In this document: positions 8,713-16,488 of the stretch, one piece after another
How the letters are laid out: every line of letters begins with the position of its first letter
How positions within the stretch are numbered: position 1 is the stretch's first letter
Source: an uncultured bacterium
Lineage (GTDB): Bacteria; Cyanobacteriota; Vampirovibrionia; Gastranaerophilales; Gastranaerophilaceae
Assembly: GCA_949296245.1 (NCBI GenBank)
Contig: CASFNW010000006.1
Location: 1 to 61,029, forward strand
Length of the DNA: 61,029 nucleotides
Direction: 5' to 3'
Made by a program: the position numbers and the translations under genes
The notes under the pieces: generated by a model
What the model was told of the DNA's origin: nothing
Databases searched by the model: none
The model's input: the letters and a program-made list of their open reading frames with translations, nothing else

Positions 8713-8856
8713 TTCTTAAACTCTCTCTTTTATGTAATAGCCGGTGGATTTTTATATATAAATTCAAATGGGGATATTATTATTTTGACAAAATTTGAAT
8801 ACGAAAAAATCACCCCAACACAGTAATTTTTAACATAATTAAGAAAAGCTTAAATT

Positions 8857-8886
8857 TTCACAAAATTCTAAACGGGTTGTTATAAT
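8857..8886 (+). promoter_or_regulatory. Promoter giving a leaderless histidine kinase mRNA
   Basis: TTCACA (8857-8862), an 18-nt spacer and TATAAT (8881-8886) are followed by 6 nt and the ATG at 8893. There is no ribosome-binding site in between. Confidence 0.6.
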
Positions 8887-8892
8887 AAAAGT

Positions 8893-9894
8893 ATGGAAAA
8901 AATAGATTTTAAAAACATTGTTGAACAACTTGATTCTGTTGTGCTTGTTGTTGATTATGACTACAAAATAGTATACGCAAACAGCTATTTTTGCTCATTA
9001 TTTAATACAAACTGCGAAATGTTATCCGGCAAAAATGTGTTTGACTTTCTGCCGGAAAAATCCGATACGGTTGTCATAAAAGACTATACATATAAAATAA
9101 CAAAGTATGATGATGAATTTTATTCTTACTATTATTTGACTATAGTAGACAGCCAGATGGAGAAGGTATATTCCGACTTTATTTCGACCGTAAGCCATGA
9201 GCTGCGTACTCCTTTGACGAGTATAAGAGGCTTTGCAGATACCATGCTTATGTCTTTTGACAAACTTGATAAAGCACAGATACAAAAGTTTCTCGGGATT
9301 ATAAAAGAACAATCAAACAGGCTGATAAAACTTGTTGAAAACCTTTTGTCCATTTCTAAAATACAGGTACAGCAGAGCAATCTTGTATTAAAATCAGTAA
9401 ATGCAAAATCGCAGATAGAGCAGGTGCTGGATATAATAAAAAACCAGTATCCGTCTCATCCGTTTGAATTCCATTGTAATGACAATGTGCCCAATATTCT
9501 TGCAGATGAAAATAAATTCCAGCAGATAATGATAAATCTTCTGGACAATGCGGCAAAATATTCTTATGACAGAGGGTCTGTTAAGGTTACACTCGCAAAT
9601 GCGCAGAAAGAAAACTATGTCAGCATAAAAGTAGAAGACCACGGAGTGGGCATAGAACCTGATAATCTTTCAAGAATTTTTGAAAAATTTACCCGTATAG
9701 AAAACCATCTAACACGAAAAACACAGGGAAGCGGGCTCGGGCTGTATATAGTAAAAAATCTTATTGAAAAAATGGGAGGACAAATTTTTGTCGAAAGTTC
9801 CACCGTCCTGCCAAACAGCGGGTCAACCTTCGAAATAATTCTGCCTGCCGCTACATACACAAACCAGAGCAAAAGAGCACTGGAGGACAAATAA
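8893..9894 (+). CDS. PAS-domain sensor histidine kinase
   Basis: A 333-residue cytosolic kinase without membrane segments. A PAS-like domain (about 10-85) is followed by the HisKA dimerisation domain with phospho-acceptor His102 in VSHELRTPLTS. The HATPase domain shows the N box NLLDNAAKYS, G1 VEDHGVGIEP, F box FEKFTR and G2 GSGLGLYIVKN. All catalytic motifs are intact. The response regulator gene begins 1 nt after its stop and is surely its partner. Expression appears to start at a leaderless promoter. With no membrane anchor, the signal is probably internal, such as redox state or a small ligand in the PAS pocket. Confidence 0.92.
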   Translation: MEKIDFKNIVEQLDSVVLVVDYDYKIVYANSYFCSLFNTNCEMLSGKNVFDFLPEKSDTVVIKDYTYKITKYDDEFYSYYYLTIVDSQMEKVYSDFISTVSHELRTPLTSIRGFADTMLMSFDKLDKAQIQKFLGIIKEQSNRLIKLVENLLSISKIQVQQSNLVLKSVNAKSQIEQVLDIIKNQYPSHPFEFHCNDNVPNILADENKFQQIMINLLDNAAKYSYDRGSVKVTLANAQKENYVSIKVEDHGVGIEPDNLSRIFEKFTRIENHLTRKTQGSGLGLYIVKNLIEKMGGQIFVESSTVLPNSGSTFEIILPAATYTNQSKRALEDK

Positions 9895-9895
9895 A

Positions 9896-11209
9896 ATGTT
9901 ATCCAAACTTGCACTAATCTTAGATAAAAGAAAAGAATTACCTGCAAAATACAAAAAACTTATTGAAAATACCGGTGTAAGTGTACTTTCTGCCGAAGGA
10001 ATCGAATCAGGTATGGAGATTTTGACGGGTTACGAGCCTGATCTTGTCCTAGTGTCAGACAGTCTTGATACTACGCTTGCTGATACTGTTAAAAAACTCA
10101 GAATGCTTAGTTATCCGGCACGTCCATGCATAGTTGCATTGTCAAAATCTGCCGAACTGCAAGATAAACTCGATGTACTGGATTCGGGTGCGGATGATTT
10201 TTTGAGCGAGCCAATTGAGTCGGAAGAATTCAAGGCAAGAATCAACGCCCATTTGAGACGCCATTTTGAAAATATGATATCAGAGACAACCCGGCTTCCT
10301 GATATAAAATTCAGCTTAAAAATTTTAAAAAGAACAATTGCACAAAACAAAAAATGGTCTGCAATGCTTGTAAAGATTAATGAATTTGAAGCATATAAAG
10401 AAATATACGGAAATCTCGCTTCTGATAAAATGCTGCAAACATATACGGCTATTATTAATTCTTCTCTTGACGAAGATGATTTTCTGGGTGAATTTGATGA
10501 GGGAGAATTTCTGATTCTTACAAATCCATTAAAAACGGAACATATCGCTTCATTTTTGACTTATGCATTTGATAGTATAGTAGAAAAATTCTACAATGAA
10601 GAAGATGCAAAATCAGGCTACATTATACTTTACGGAGATGATAATGCAGGTAAAAGAGTCAGCCTTGTTTCAACAAGTATAGGCATAATATCGAGTGAAT
10701 TTCAAAATTATGACAGCATCAACAGTGCGCTGAATTCTCTTTTTGCAACATGCAAACTTGCAAAAACAAATCAAAAGTCTTCTTACATTGTTGAAAGAGC
10801 CAAAATAAGCGCCGAGAATGCAATTTTAAATAAAGATTATAACAACAGAATCGTTATTATAGAACCGGATGAAGCACTGAATTACCTTTTAAAAACAACC
10901 GGAGAAATGCAGGGATATGAAGTTTCTGCAGTGCAAGACTATGACACAGCTATGAATATGATAAAAACAGCAGAACCTGCTTTAATAGTGTTAGATGCCG
11001 GAGATACAGAAACATTAAAAGGTCTTGAGCTTTGCAAAAAGCTTAAGAAAGACAAAAATTACAAAGATATAAAAATAATTCTTTCCACAATTGTTCATGA
11101 CAAAAAAATGGTGCTGAATACCGGTGCTGACATTTATCTGCCAAAGCCGTACGAACTATTGGGAATATTTAACTGGATAGAACATTTGATAAAAGAATTT
11201 AACAGTTAA
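9896..11209 (+). CDS. Response regulator with two receiver domains around a degenerate GGDEF
   Basis: A 437-residue protein in three parts. Receiver 1 (about 5-118) has a phospho-acceptor Asp near 55 (LVLVSDS), but the conserved Lys is replaced: DFLSEP instead of the usual xLxKP. The middle (about 140-300) aligns with GGDEF domains (NEFEAYKEIYGNLASDKML) but reads EFDEGEFLIL where RYGGDEF should stand, so it cannot be a normal cyclase. Receiver 2 (about 310-435) is canonical, with Asp367 (IVLDAGD) and Lys417 (YLPKPY). GGAGG precedes the ATG. It is translated together with the kinase upstream. Output is probably protein-protein signalling or nucleotide sensing rather than DNA binding, since no DNA-binding domain is present. 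Confidence 0.86.
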   Translation: MLSKLALILDKRKELPAKYKKLIENTGVSVLSAEGIESGMEILTGYEPDLVLVSDSLDTTLADTVKKLRMLSYPARPCIVALSKSAELQDKLDVLDSGADDFLSEPIESEEFKARINAHLRRHFENMISETTRLPDIKFSLKILKRTIAQNKKWSAMLVKINEFEAYKEIYGNLASDKMLQTYTAIINSSLDEDDFLGEFDEGEFLILTNPLKTEHIASFLTYAFDSIVEKFYNEEDAKSGYIILYGDDNAGKRVSLVSTSIGIISSEFQNYDSINSALNSLFATCKLAKTNQKSSYIVERAKISAENAILNKDYNNRIVIIEPDEALNYLLKTTGEMQGYEVSAVQDYDTAMNMIKTAEPALIVLDAGDTETLKGLELCKKLKKDKNYKDIKIILSTIVHDKKMVLNTGADIYLPKPYELLGIFNWIEHLIKEFNS

Positions 11210-13059
11210 ACTATCTGCACATTAGGATTAAAAAAGTTATACACAGCTTTTGCAGCACGTTTGGGGATTTTTTCACACAAGGTTTCAAAATCTGTCTGAG
11301 AAATTTTTTTGATGTCTTTAAACTCTTTTATCAGTATTTCTTTGTTTGTTTTAGACAGACCCGTGATTTCATCCAGTATTGATTCTGTTGCTTTTTTGCC
11401 TCTTAGTTTTCTGTGATAAGTTATGGCAAATCTGTGAGCCTCATCTCTTATTCTCTGGAAAAAATATAAAGCAGGAGAATTTATAGGGAACACTACAGGC
11501 TTTGACTCATGGGGTTTAAAAACTTCTTCGAGTTTTTTGGCAAGAGAAACAACATCCGGCTTAAAATTGTGCGCATCAAAAATTTCCAGAACTGATGACA
11601 ACTGACCTTTGCCCCCGTCTATGATTATCAAATCAGGTTCCGGCAATGATTCTGACAATTTTCCGAAATATCTTCTTTCGACTACCTCCTGCAAGGATTT
11701 AAAATCATCAGGCTTTGACTCTGTGGAACGGACTTTAAATTTTCTGTAACGGGATTTTTTTGGCATTCCGTTTTCAAAAGTAACCATAGAAGCAACCGTA
11801 TTTGTCCCCTGAATATGCGAAATATCAAAACATTCCACTACATAAGGGAATTTGCTCAATTTTAGTTTTTCCTGAATATAAGAGCCGACTTCATTGTAAT
11901 CTCTCTGGATTTCTGTCAGTTTTTCCAGTTTAACTTTTTCAAAATAGAATTTTGCGTTTTTCTGTGCAAGGTTTAAAAGTTCAATATTGCGTTTTGTTGG
12001 AGAATCTGTGATTTTCACTTTTTTCTGCGCCTGTGAAACAAGCCATTGCGTATAAAGTTCTTTATCTTCTTTTTCCAGTATTTCCGGCAAAACAATAACT
12101 GACGGAATTTCTGATTCTGATGCCATTGTGTAATATTCTTTTAAAAATGTAGTCAAAACTTCGTAATCTCCTGACAGGCTGAGGTTTGAAAATTGAAAAT
12201 CTTTTTTGTCTGTAAGCCTTCCCTGTCTGATTTGAAGAAGTGATACAACAAAAAGGTTTCCTTCATTGTATATTCCGACAATATCCTGATTTATATTTGT
12301 ATTTTCAAAAACAACTTTCTGGTGTTCCATGGTTTTTTGGACATCAAGCCAGCTGTCACGGTATCTTGCTGCTTTTTCAAAATCCTCTTTAGCCGCATAT
12401 TTTTCCATTTCTTTTTTGAGAGCATCAATAAGCTCTTTTTGTTTACCGGTTAAAAAAAGCTCTACATTTTTCAGAACCTTTTTGTATTCCTCCGGAGTAA
12501 CAAGCCTCTGACACGGTGCCATGCATCTGCCTATGTGATAATACAGACAGGGACGATCTTTGAACTTCGGGGTTTTGCATTGTTTCAGTGGAAACAGTTT
12601 TTTTATCAAATCAAGAGTGGCATACATTGCTCTCGAATCTGTATAAGGTCCGAAATACTTACCCTTAATCTTATTTTTATTTGCTTTTCTTGCAACAATT
12701 ACACGGGGGTATTCTTCTTCCGTAATTACAAAATAAGGAAATTTTTTGTCATCCTTTAACAAAACATTGTATTTTGGTTTATGTTTTTTTATAAGGTGAG
12801 ACTCAAGGATAAGTGCCTCAACCTCGCTGTCGGTGACAATAAACTGTATTTTAGCAATTTGCGGCACCATAACACGTAATTTTGGCGAGTCATGATGTTT
12901 GTTAAAATAGCTGTAGACACGTTTTTTAAGGTTTTTAGCTTTTCCGACATATATTATTTCACCGTCCTTATCATAATACTGATAAGAACCGCTCAACTCA
13001 GGTATTATCGCAAGGGTTTGTTTAACTTCTTTGGGTAAATTAGGATTTTGTGTAGCCAT
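11206..13059 (-). CDS. uvrC: UvrABC system protein C
   Basis: Dual-incision nuclease of nucleotide excision repair. From the ATG at 13059 it is 617 residues. The N-terminal GIY-YIG nuclease is GSYQYYDKDGEIIYVGKAKN; a cysteine-containing linker (PCLYYHIGRCMAPC) precedes the UVR motif that binds UvrB (EDFEKAARYRD). The RNase H-like 5' nuclease shows ECFDISHIQG and IIIDGGKGQL, and the C-terminal tandem helix-hairpin-helix ends ITGLSKTNKE and CEKIPKRAAKAV. The first motif has Ser-Tyr for the usual Ile/Val-Tyr, within family variation. A TATACT box 6 nt before the ATG suggests a leaderless mRNA. Its stop overlaps that of the response regulator by 4 nt. Confidence 0.95.
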   Translation of the reverse strand: MATQNPNLPKEVKQTLAIIPELSGSYQYYDKDGEIIYVGKAKNLKKRVYSYFNKHHDSPKLRVMVPQIAKIQFIVTDSEVEALILESHLIKKHKPKYNVLLKDDKKFPYFVITEEEYPRVIVARKANKNKIKGKYFGPYTDSRAMYATLDLIKKLFPLKQCKTPKFKDRPCLYYHIGRCMAPCQRLVTPEEYKKVLKNVELFLTGKQKELIDALKKEMEKYAAKEDFEKAARYRDSWLDVQKTMEHQKVVFENTNINQDIVGIYNEGNLFVVSLLQIRQGRLTDKKDFQFSNLSLSGDYEVLTTFLKEYYTMASESEIPSVIVLPEILEKEDKELYTQWLVSQAQKKVKITDSPTKRNIELLNLAQKNAKFYFEKVKLEKLTEIQRDYNEVGSYIQEKLKLSKFPYVVECFDISHIQGTNTVASMVTFENGMPKKSRYRKFKVRSTESKPDDFKSLQEVVERRYFGKLSESLPEPDLIIIDGGKGQLSSVLEIFDAHNFKPDVVSLAKKLEEVFKPHESKPVVFPINSPALYFFQRIRDEAHRFAITYHRKLRGKKATESILDEITGLSKTNKEILIKEFKDIKKISQTDFETLCEKIPKRAAKAVYNFFNPNVQIV

Positions 13060-13065
13060 AAACAC

Positions 13066-13094
13066 AGTATAACATTTACGCGGCAGGATTTTAA
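13066..13094 (-). promoter_or_regulatory. Promoter giving a leaderless uvrC mRNA
   Basis: On the minus strand TTAAAA (13089-13094), 17 nt, TATACT (13066-13071), then 6 nt to the uvrC ATG. Confidence 0.5.
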
Positions 13095-13264
13095 GTCACT
13101 CTAAAATAAAATATCTGCTCTTTTATTTTTAATTAGCAGGTTTGGGATGTTTCTTTTATCGTACTGATTCCGTTCTGCAAAAGCACACAAAAAGAAATAT
13201 TCTGCACCTTCTTATAAAAATATTGACGGGTTTTAAAATAGCAGGACAGATTCTGGGGAAATTA

Positions 13265-13474
13265 TTATTTTTTATCTTCAGTATATTCAAAAATCTCAGA
13301 AGGCGTACACTGCAGCGCCCAGCATAATTTGTCTAATGTATCAAACTCAATCCCGACATTTACATCATTGTATAGGTTAAGAATAGTATCATAACTTAGC
13401 CCCGACATTCTTGCGAGTTCGGCTTTATTTATTTTTTTGCTCCCCATTATTGTAGACAAATTATTTTTAATCAT
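13265..13474 (-). CDS. Small Cro/CI-type helix-turn-helix regulator
   Basis: A 69-residue protein that is almost only an XRE-family HTH domain: KAELARMSGLSYDTILNLYN is the helix-turn-helix, followed by TLDKLCWALQCTPSEIFEY. It resembles the short chromosomal or phage-type regulators found across Firmicutes and gut bacteria. No toxin partner or phage gene lies beside it. An 18-bp near-palindrome sits about 47 nt upstream and could be its own operator. It lacks a clear ribosome-binding site directly before the ATG. Confidence 0.85.
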   Translation of the reverse strand: MIKNNLSTIMGSKKINKAELARMSGLSYDTILNLYNDVNVGIEFDTLDKLCWALQCTPSEIFEYTEDKK

Positions 13475-13520
13475 AGGGGAATTGCAACAGTTCCTGAGAT
13501 ATGCGTTGATAATCAGGATA

Positions 13521-13538
13521 CTATACTTTAAAATATAG
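13521..13538. promoter_or_regulatory. Near-perfect palindrome, candidate operator
   Basis: CTATACTTTAAAATATAG is palindromic except for one base pair. It lies upstream of the HTH regulator, in the spacer shared with a rightward tiny frame at 13586. The size suits a Cro/CI-type dimer, and overlapping TATA-like boxes could serve both strands. Confidence 0.4.
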
Positions 13539-13585
13539 ATAGTAATCGATATAATTTGAAATATAACTTAACAAAGGAAGCGGTA

Positions 13586-13609
13586 ATGGAAAATACTAAT
13601 ACTAGATAA
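13586..13609 (+). other. Seven-codon frame behind a strong ribosome-binding site
   Basis: AAAGGAAGCGGTA precedes ATG, then six codons (ENTNTR) and TAA. Such a good translation start on so short a frame suggests either a leader peptide or the 5' remnant of a lost gene. Confidence 0.3.
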
Positions 13610-13633
13610 TAAATACTTTTCAATAGATTTATA

Positions 13634-13897
13634 TCATTTTAGACAAGGTTTCTTTTTATATCTGAGATATAACCCCATATCAATAAGCAAAAATAACATA
13701 TTGCAAAAATACAGCCATATAACCCAGTCTTTGTAAAAGAATAGTTTATGGATAATTCCGCAAATATATCCTGTTAAAATCAAACAGGAAAAAGTAAAAC
13801 TTTTACCCTGCACACATTTCGCTTTATATGTTTTGTATGCCGCTATAGGCCAGCTTACGCCGAAACAGACCATCATACCAGCTTCAAATATGCTCAT
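13634..13897 (-). CDS. Small PQ-loop (SemiSWEET-like) membrane protein
   Basis: An 87-residue protein with three membrane helices (about 5-18, 33-50 and 57-78). The first helix ends in a PQ-loop-like pattern, GVSWPIAAYKTYKAK, followed by VQGKSFTFS; a Trp-Pro pair followed by Lys and a Gly-Lys-Ser turn is characteristic of the small PQ-loop family common in gut bacteria. Three helices and this length match a SemiSWEET half-transporter that works as a dimer. The substrate cannot be told. AGGAGG 6 nt before the ATG is one of the strongest ribosome-binding sites in the window. It stands alone, so context does not help. Confidence 0.7.
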   Translation of the reverse strand: MSIFEAGMMVCFGVSWPIAAYKTYKAKCVQGKSFTFSCLILTGYICGIIHKLFFYKDWVIWLYFCNMLFLLIDMGLYLRYKKKPCLK

Positions 13898-14146
13898 TAT
13901 ATCCTCCTTAAAAATAATTATAATGTGACAGTTTTTATTAATTTAAGCTTTTTGTAATATAGAAAACTCCATTTTATTATAAGTTAATTCATTTAAATTA
14001 TAATAACTTCGATTTTGTTATAACAAAGTATTAAATAACAAAAAAATTATTATTGGCAAAAATTTTTATTTTCATTTTTTATCCAAGCGTAGAGTACATG
14101 TTAAATGCACTGTTAATATCATAAATTTTAAAATCAAAGATAAGAA

Positions 14147-14554
14147 ATGAAAATAAATCAAAACTACACACTAAAATCACCAGCCTTTGGCGCAAAATTT
14201 TTGCACAGCGAATCATTAAAACAAATAGCAGATTATGCTGTTGAACACAATAAGTTTGCTAAACTTAACCAGGCAAGGAAAAATATAGATTCAGCTTGTT
14301 TATTGACCAGACTTCGTGTAGATACCGGCATAAATGAAAACGGATTTCCTTTTATTACCTTTACAAGGTTTGAGCCAAAAAAAAACATTAATATTGCAAT
14401 GTCAATGGATGATTATATACAGACAAAAACCACTGTCTTTGAAAGCGGGAAAAAAGAAAATCTTTTCAAATTTGCTATTGAAAAAATAATAAAACTTAGC
14501 AATAACGCTCCAAAAAATAATATGTATAAAAATGTAGTAATTAATAAAAAATAG
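14147..14554 (+). CDS. Hypothetical protein with N-terminal FGA motif
   Basis: A 135-residue soluble protein with no membrane segment or signal peptide. Near the start it has SPAFGAKF (residues 11-18), a short motif of the FKG/FGA type also seen near the N-terminus of other proteins in this window. The remainder is basic, with a patterned region RVDTGINENGFPFITFTRFE that suggests a beta-hairpin, and a Lys/Asn-rich tail. It precedes the radical SAM gene by 18 nt. That gene has its own TATAAT box inside the gap, so the two need not share a transcript. Function unknown. Confidence 0.65.
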   Translation: MKINQNYTLKSPAFGAKFLHSESLKQIADYAVEHNKFAKLNQARKNIDSACLLTRLRVDTGINENGFPFITFTRFEPKKNINIAMSMDDYIQTKTTVFESGKKENLFKFAIEKIIKLSNNAPKNNMYKNVVINKK

Positions 14555-14572
14555 AAAATATAATTTATAACA

Positions 14573-16057
14573 ATGAAAATCCAATCATATAGAACAAATT
14601 ACAAACCGCTTTTAATAAATAAGCAGCAACCCAAAAATTTTTCAACAAAAATTTATACAACCGCATATAAACAACTGCCTCAAACAGATATGCATAATAT
14701 AAATTTTAAAGGAAATCCTTTTTCGGAAATTAAAAACATAGTAAAATTTCTTCACGCAAAAAGAAAAGCTCTTGATTTAAAAAAATATATGGAAATAACA
14801 CACGGCGAGGACAGCTTTGTTCTGCGCCATATTGCAATGGAACCGTTTGAGGGACTGCAATACGGGATAAAAGCTTTTAAAGGTATGACAATGAAAGAAA
14901 TTCAATACCTGTGTGAAAACCTGCACGTTATTGCCGTAAACAGGGGGTGTAATAATATGTGCGGATACTGCTATGCAGATGCCAAACCTTCTAAAAGAGC
15001 GATGTCCTGGGAAGATTTTACAACCATTACAAGAGGATTAAAAACTTTAAGAAAACGTTTTAGGGGACTTGATATTTTTGGTGAAAATTTTCAAATCTCA
15101 AAAGAAGATATTTTATACAGAACAACAGAGCTTTTCTACGATTCTGACTGTATGAATATTGCCGTAAAAGATAAAAAAGGCAAGTTATATGATTTTACTG
15201 AGCTTGCAACTGAATTGTATAATTCAACCGGCAGACGCACTGCCTTTGATACCTCAGGCTGGTATAAAAACAATCCGATTCTGCAAAAAAGAGCTGAAAA
15301 ATATGTGGATTACTTTTCAAAACCCGAAAATATGGAAAAATTAAATGCTTTTAATGTTTCTTTTAATGTGTTTAATGCCTCTTACATTGCTTCTGTAAAA
15401 GCATTAAAAAAAGGCGATATTGAAAAAGCAAAACATCTTAGAGAGCGCTTTTTAGACAATATGGCGAATACGCTTTTTACTTTTATTCCGCTTGCAGACA
15501 ATCCCAAATTTCATGTTCTTATACGTAGTTTTGGTTCAAATGCAAAAAATGCAGAACATTTTAATAAAAATGCGATGGAATCTCTTGTAAATAATGTGTT
15601 TACAAGGGTTCAAAAATTATGCAAAGATGATTTGACCGGTGAACAAAAATATATAAAAAATCCTGATATTATGGAAAATAAACTTATCAATCTTTATTTT
15701 AAACTTAGTATGCTGGATACAGGTCTGAATTCTTCAGGAAGAATGAAAGCTTTTATGAAAGAATTTAATATAAAAGCTCCTTTATTAGAATATGATGAAT
15801 TAATAGAAAAAACTATTGCTGACTTAAACGAGAAAGGCCGATATCATAAAATTTTAATGCAAAGGTTAATCGATGCTGACGGCAAAGTCTATCACATGAA
15901 TTATGCAAGATTTATACCAACGGAAATTCAATTAAACATAACACAAAAAGATATACCTGCACCCAAATTGGCTAATATGACAGAGGATTTTGTGTTAACA
16001 AAAAAAATCCTGAACAGACCGGAAGTTCTTGTTATAAAAAGTATAAAAGCTCAATAA
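14573..16057 (+). CDS. Radical SAM-like protein of unknown substrate
   Basis: A 494-residue protein. After about 40 polar residues it has the motif NINFKGNPF (43-51) and then a CxxxCxxC cluster at 126-133 (CNNMCGYC) in the context AVNRGCNNMCGYCYADAK, as in radical SAM enzymes that bind a 4Fe-4S cluster. Later segments (DIFGENFQ, FDTSGWYKNN, FNVSFNVFNASY) fit the strands of a TIM-type barrel, with a long helical C-terminus. No SPASM cysteine set or known subfamily is recognised. A TATAAT box (14559-14564) lies 8 nt before the ATG and no ribosome-binding site is present. The preceding FGA-motif protein may be functionally linked. Confidence 0.72.
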   Translation: MKIQSYRTNYKPLLINKQQPKNFSTKIYTTAYKQLPQTDMHNINFKGNPFSEIKNIVKFLHAKRKALDLKKYMEITHGEDSFVLRHIAMEPFEGLQYGIKAFKGMTMKEIQYLCENLHVIAVNRGCNNMCGYCYADAKPSKRAMSWEDFTTITRGLKTLRKRFRGLDIFGENFQISKEDILYRTTELFYDSDCMNIAVKDKKGKLYDFTELATELYNSTGRRTAFDTSGWYKNNPILQKRAEKYVDYFSKPENMEKLNAFNVSFNVFNASYIASVKALKKGDIEKAKHLRERFLDNMANTLFTFIPLADNPKFHVLIRSFGSNAKNAEHFNKNAMESLVNNVFTRVQKLCKDDLTGEQKYIKNPDIMENKLINLYFKLSMLDTGLNSSGRMKAFMKEFNIKAPLLEYDELIEKTIADLNEKGRYHKILMQRLIDADGKVYHMNYARFIPTEIQLNITQKDIPAPKLANMTEDFVLTKKILNRPEVLVIKSIKAQ

Positions 16058-16140
16058 AATATATCTAATCTAGTGTCGTCCTGTCCGCTTTCACCTTCGT
16101 GAAACCGTCACGGACTCACTTTTGTAATGCCTTTTCGTAA

Positions 16141-16164
16141 CAAAAAACGAGGCACAAGCCTCGT
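16141..16164 (-). terminator. Rho-independent terminator downstream of tRNA-Glu
   Basis: ACGAGGC-ACAA-GCCTCGT hairpin. On the minus strand it is followed by six T residues, so it best ends the tRNA-Glu transcript. In the plus direction the weaker AATTTT tail could also end the radical SAM transcript. Confidence 0.65.
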
Positions 16165-16182
16165 AATTTTGGTTACTTCAAA

Positions 16183-16324
16183 AGTTCGGCGGCAACGACT
16201 CTGCCGAGCAAAACAATCCTGTGAATTGTTTTGCGAGAGGTAGAACCGCAAATTTATGAAAATAAATTTGCCGTGAGAATCCCCAAATATATCAATATTA
16301 CTTTGTAATAGTTCGGCGGCAACG
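16183..16324. repeat. 15-bp direct repeat of the tRNA-Glu 3' end flanking a hairpin element
   Basis: AGTTCGGCGGCAACG occurs at 16183-16197 and again at 16310-16324, where it is the complement of the last tRNA-Glu bases. Between the copies lies a 112-bp element that begins with the CTCTGCCGA hairpin repeat and also contains an AAATTTATG/AATAAATTT inverted pair. See the tRNA-Leu genes for similar arrangements. Confidence 0.75.
16197..16240 (+). repeat. CTCTGCCGA hairpin repeat, copy 1
   Basis: CTCTGCCGA is followed by GCAAAACAAT, a 7-nt loop, ATTGTTTTGC and GAGAGG. The stem pairs perfectly. Other copies keep the flanks but carry different stems. Confidence 0.7.
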
Positions 16325-16385
16325 GGATTCGAACCCGTGTCAACAGAATGAGAATCTGCTATCCTAACCCCTAGACGATGCCGCT
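16314..16385 (-). tRNA. tRNA-Glu (anticodon CUC)
   Basis: A 72-nt cloverleaf on the minus strand. It has the Glu-type D arm GTCTAGGGGTTAGGAT, an anticodon loop TTCTCAT giving CUC, a T arm ACGGG-TTCGAAT-CCCGT, and no encoded CCA. The acceptor stem pairs at positions 2-7, but position 1 is A opposite C72, an unusual mismatch. The 3' end coincides with one copy of the direct repeat, so the mismatch may have arisen when that copy was written. Transcription runs leftward into the hairpin element and then the terminator. Confidence 0.85.
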
Positions 16386-16452
16386 AAAAGGGAAAATCAA
16401 ATTTTACAACATCAGTATAGCACTAAAAGAAAAAAGCAAACCTAAATTTTTA

Positions 16453-16481
16453 TTTACGCTAAGGCGCAGTTGGTCTATAAT
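16453..16481 (+). promoter_or_regulatory. Promoter giving a leaderless rsgA mRNA
   Basis: TTTACG (16453-16458), 17 nt, TATAAT (16476-16481), then 7 nt to the ATG at 16489. Confidence 0.6.
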
Positions 16482-16488
16482 CAATAGA

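Noticed and set aside
13142..13327. 61-codon plus-strand frame opposite the Cro/CI-type regulator
   Set aside because: It is antisense to the regulator's C-terminus and lacks a ribosome-binding site and any protein pattern.
16378..16488. N-terminal extension of RsgA from 16378
   Set aside because: It would overlap tRNA-Glu on the opposite strand and lies upstream of a good promoter, and the family N-terminus begins at 16489.
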